Origin: Mytilus trossulus
Taxonomy: Eukaryota > Mollusca > Bivalvia > Mytilida > Mytilidae
Direction of reading: 5' to 3'
DNA: 64,000 bases
NCBI RefSeq assembly: GCF_036588685.1
Contig: NC_086378.1
Span: 14,797,578 to 14,861,577 of the forward strand
This document shows positions 61,574 to 64,000 of the stretch, in pieces. The notes under the pieces were generated by a model. The model worked only from the letters and a program-made list of their open reading frames with translations, ran no database searches and was not told the origin of the DNA. The stretch's first letter is position 1; every line of letters starts with the position of its first letter. The position numbers and the translations under genes are program-made.

Positions 61574-64000
61574 AATGGGTTCAATGTAAAACATGATAAA
61601 AATTAAAAAGCTTAAAAATTACACAATGAATCAAGTTCAATAAAAAAAAAATATATTCAATGTTTATTCATTGATAAAATTATAAAGACATTGAAGGACT
61701 GTGCAGTTTGGATAAGGATATTACTGTGTTTATGCGAAGGGTACATGTATAAACATAAACTGTTGGTGTAGAAAATTAGTTAAGTTCAGGTTTTAAAGTC
61801 CTACTCTAAAACTTATTGCTCTACATTGTAAGTCCATGAAGTCTGACATTGTGTAAAAAACATGTACAACACATATATATTTATTATGTCTTTTTAAGGT
61901 TCAAGTACATAGGTTTTATCTCAAGAGATTTCCGGTGACCTATAATTGGTGAATCAATTACACAGATGATTTATTGTATTTTATTAGTGATTATTGAGAT
62001 TTTTATGATCATCAATGATGTGTAGTATTTTAAATGAGTGATGATTGACTTTTTATATCCCAGGATGTGTCACATGACCACTCCCAAGTAAGGTCATGAC
62101 TAAAATACTCAACTTTAATATGTCAATACTTGTTTCTCATGCCTTGCTTTGTAATTCACTCAATGTGTCACTAAGAAGTAATACTCTATTTATAAAGAAT
62201 GCAAATATGACTTAATTTTAAAAGGGATTTTCCATGTTTTACATACATTTGTTAAGGCATGACAGCTCAAATCTTTAATTTATAGTCATGAAAAAGAGGT
62301 TTAATAAAAGATTTCTTTTTGGAAAATAATTTTACACATGTTTGGAAGGGTGGGATTGAACTGCCTAACATGACTATGTGACAATAAACAGTACATGTTT
62401 AGCTAAAAAAAGTTAACAATAAACATTTTTCTCTGATTGATGAATCAACAGTGATCAAAAGGAAAAACAAATATAATTCCAGAATTTCACATCAATATTT
62501 CACAGTTCAAACGTAAATAAAAATCGTGTCTGGTCCATTTCACATTTTTTATCTGGATAAAATCTAATTGGTTATCTTGTTTTGTCTCATCTGACTAGAA
62601 GTTTGTTTATTACAGGTACATATACTGATGCAGCATTAAAACTGTACTGTTAATATTTCTTTACAAAATATGTCATACTAGTTTAAAAATACTATTCCTC
62701 GATAATTGAATTCAAGATTGAATTTGTATACAAATGTAAATATAAGAAATATACTACAGATGTATGAGGATATTTGAGGACAAGGAACACCCTTCATTGT
62801 GAAATTTCTGTTGACTATTGTTAAACATAACAAAAGATGAGAGGGCGACATGGTAGCTACAGATCAAATATTTGATCAGTAAATGTTATACAAGCTTGTC
62901 CTTCCTGTATTACCCCATGGCCTATATAATCAAATCAACCATAAACAGTCAATTACATGTTATCATGTACAACTGACAATGTTCAGGTTATGACAGGTAA
63001 CACTTCCTGTCTACCTGTATACATGTATCGTACGTAGGTTTTAACATCTTACTACATGCAACACCCACACTTTTGCATATAAATATTTACCATTCTAAAT
63101 CTATTTCAAATTTCTTTCACAAAGGTACCTTTAAGTATTCAGGCATAAAGAATAAACAAGATTTAAATTTTCGGTTCATTAATTAAAGATAATTCATCTT
63201 CTGTATGTATTGTATATGGGCATGTTCCTTCGTATCTAAAATCTTGATTGATAAGTATTTTTTTCTGAAGAGGACAACCCTAAATAGATAACACCTAACA
63301 ATATGATGATAAAATCAGGAAGATCTTGTCTATTACCCAGCAGACCTGTTTTTAATCTCAAACCAATTAGATAATTCAGCCAGGGCAGGTGTTGATATAG
63401 ACCTGGAAGGTTTCCATATGTCCAGGGTTAATGTAGATATAATCTATTACACAAGTGTCAAAACAATGAACTTGCTTTAATTAACGTATTGTCAGAATTC
63501 AATGTGTCCTAAATATGCTAATTTAAACCTTTAACAAATACATTTAGTATTAAAATAAATAACTGGAATCTATAAATTTAGTTTATTGTTAAAGTTGTTC
63601 TTGTTAATATCATAAACAAATAAACCTACATGTTTTGTAAACAAGGTACATGTATGTAACATGTACATGTCAATCTTTTGTCAAAATAAAACAGAAATTT
63701 ACAAAAAATGTACATGCAATTTCTTATTTGAAAAGAAATTACTGACTTGTCTAGATATATAGCTGAATTTGTACAGAACGTTTAATTTAAAAAGATATTC
63801 AGAATAAAAAATTTCAGATTTAGTGCTACAGAACTGTGGTCATACTGTTTAAAAGTTCTTTACAACTCTATTGGTCTATCTTTTCCTAAACAGATCAGGG
63901 TTCTTTAGCAAACTTAAATGCATCTTTGTTCATATACTTTTGATTTTATAAATACTACAAATAAAATCATGATGCACTATTATGTACAGCTAACAGTCTA
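61574..64000. other. AT-rich DNA to the window edge, no gene seen
   Basis: No exon, structured RNA or recognisable repeat is supported. By position it may be part of the first intron or the promoter-distal region of the minus-strand Ig-receptor gene, whose 5' exon(s) must lie further right. Confidence 0.5.

Noticed and set aside
1-64000. CRISPR arrays, operons or ribosome-binding sites
   Set aside because: The introns, SINEs and animal protein families show eukaryotic DNA; the tandem repeats present have no spacer structure of CRISPR type.

Overview
The window is AT-rich metazoan genomic DNA: interrupted genes with GT-AG introns, long introns, and dense, mostly unrelated repeats. Several repeat families match what I remember from mussel (Mytilus-type bivalve) sequence, and the protein families fit a mollusc. 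The host assignment is therefore a bivalve, probably a mytilid; this is inference from recall, not a database match.

Layout. 1-2.4 kb holds no gene I can support. 2.4-7.0 kb is a 574/575-bp satellite interrupted by another dispersed repeat. 7.0-12.4 kb is a repeat cluster: a dispersed element, a 1.1-kb near-perfect foldback, a 441-bp tandem array whose units carry a tRNA-like (SINE) head, a terminal-inverted-repeat (TIR) element, a three-copy microexon-like tandem, a tRNA-derived SINE and an 81-bp duplication. 13.4-18.3 kb is a three-exon carboxylesterase/cholinesterase-like gene (+) with a probable GPI-anchor exon. 18.6-20.5 kb is more dispersed repeat. 20.6-23.85 kb is a TIR-bounded element carrying a frameshifted copy of a large invertebrate protein family. 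24.0-28.8 kb is a small four-exon, single-Ig-domain surface protein gene (+). 29.0-35.6 kb is a decayed reverse-transcriptase element split by about 5.3 kb of inserted repeats, including a 2.8-kb inverted-repeat element. 35.8-37.4 kb is a TRIM-like E3 ligase gene (-) with a PHR C-terminal domain. 46.0-57.4 kb is an Ig-superfamily receptor gene (-), open at its 5' end, with three Ig exons, a Thr/Pro stalk, a transmembrane exon and a cytoplasmic tail carrying an ITIM-like and an ITSM-like tyrosine motif. 57.4-64 kb is intronic or upstream DNA with TIR elements and repeat tails.

The host genes do not form an operon. Two Ig-type surface proteins flank a TRIM ligase, which is suggestive of recognition or immune functions but does not prove them. 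The two most interesting items are the tyrosine-motif Ig receptor and the TIR element that seems to mobilise an uncharacterised protein family. All exon boundaries were derived by eye from reading frame, splice dinucleotides and phase continuity.
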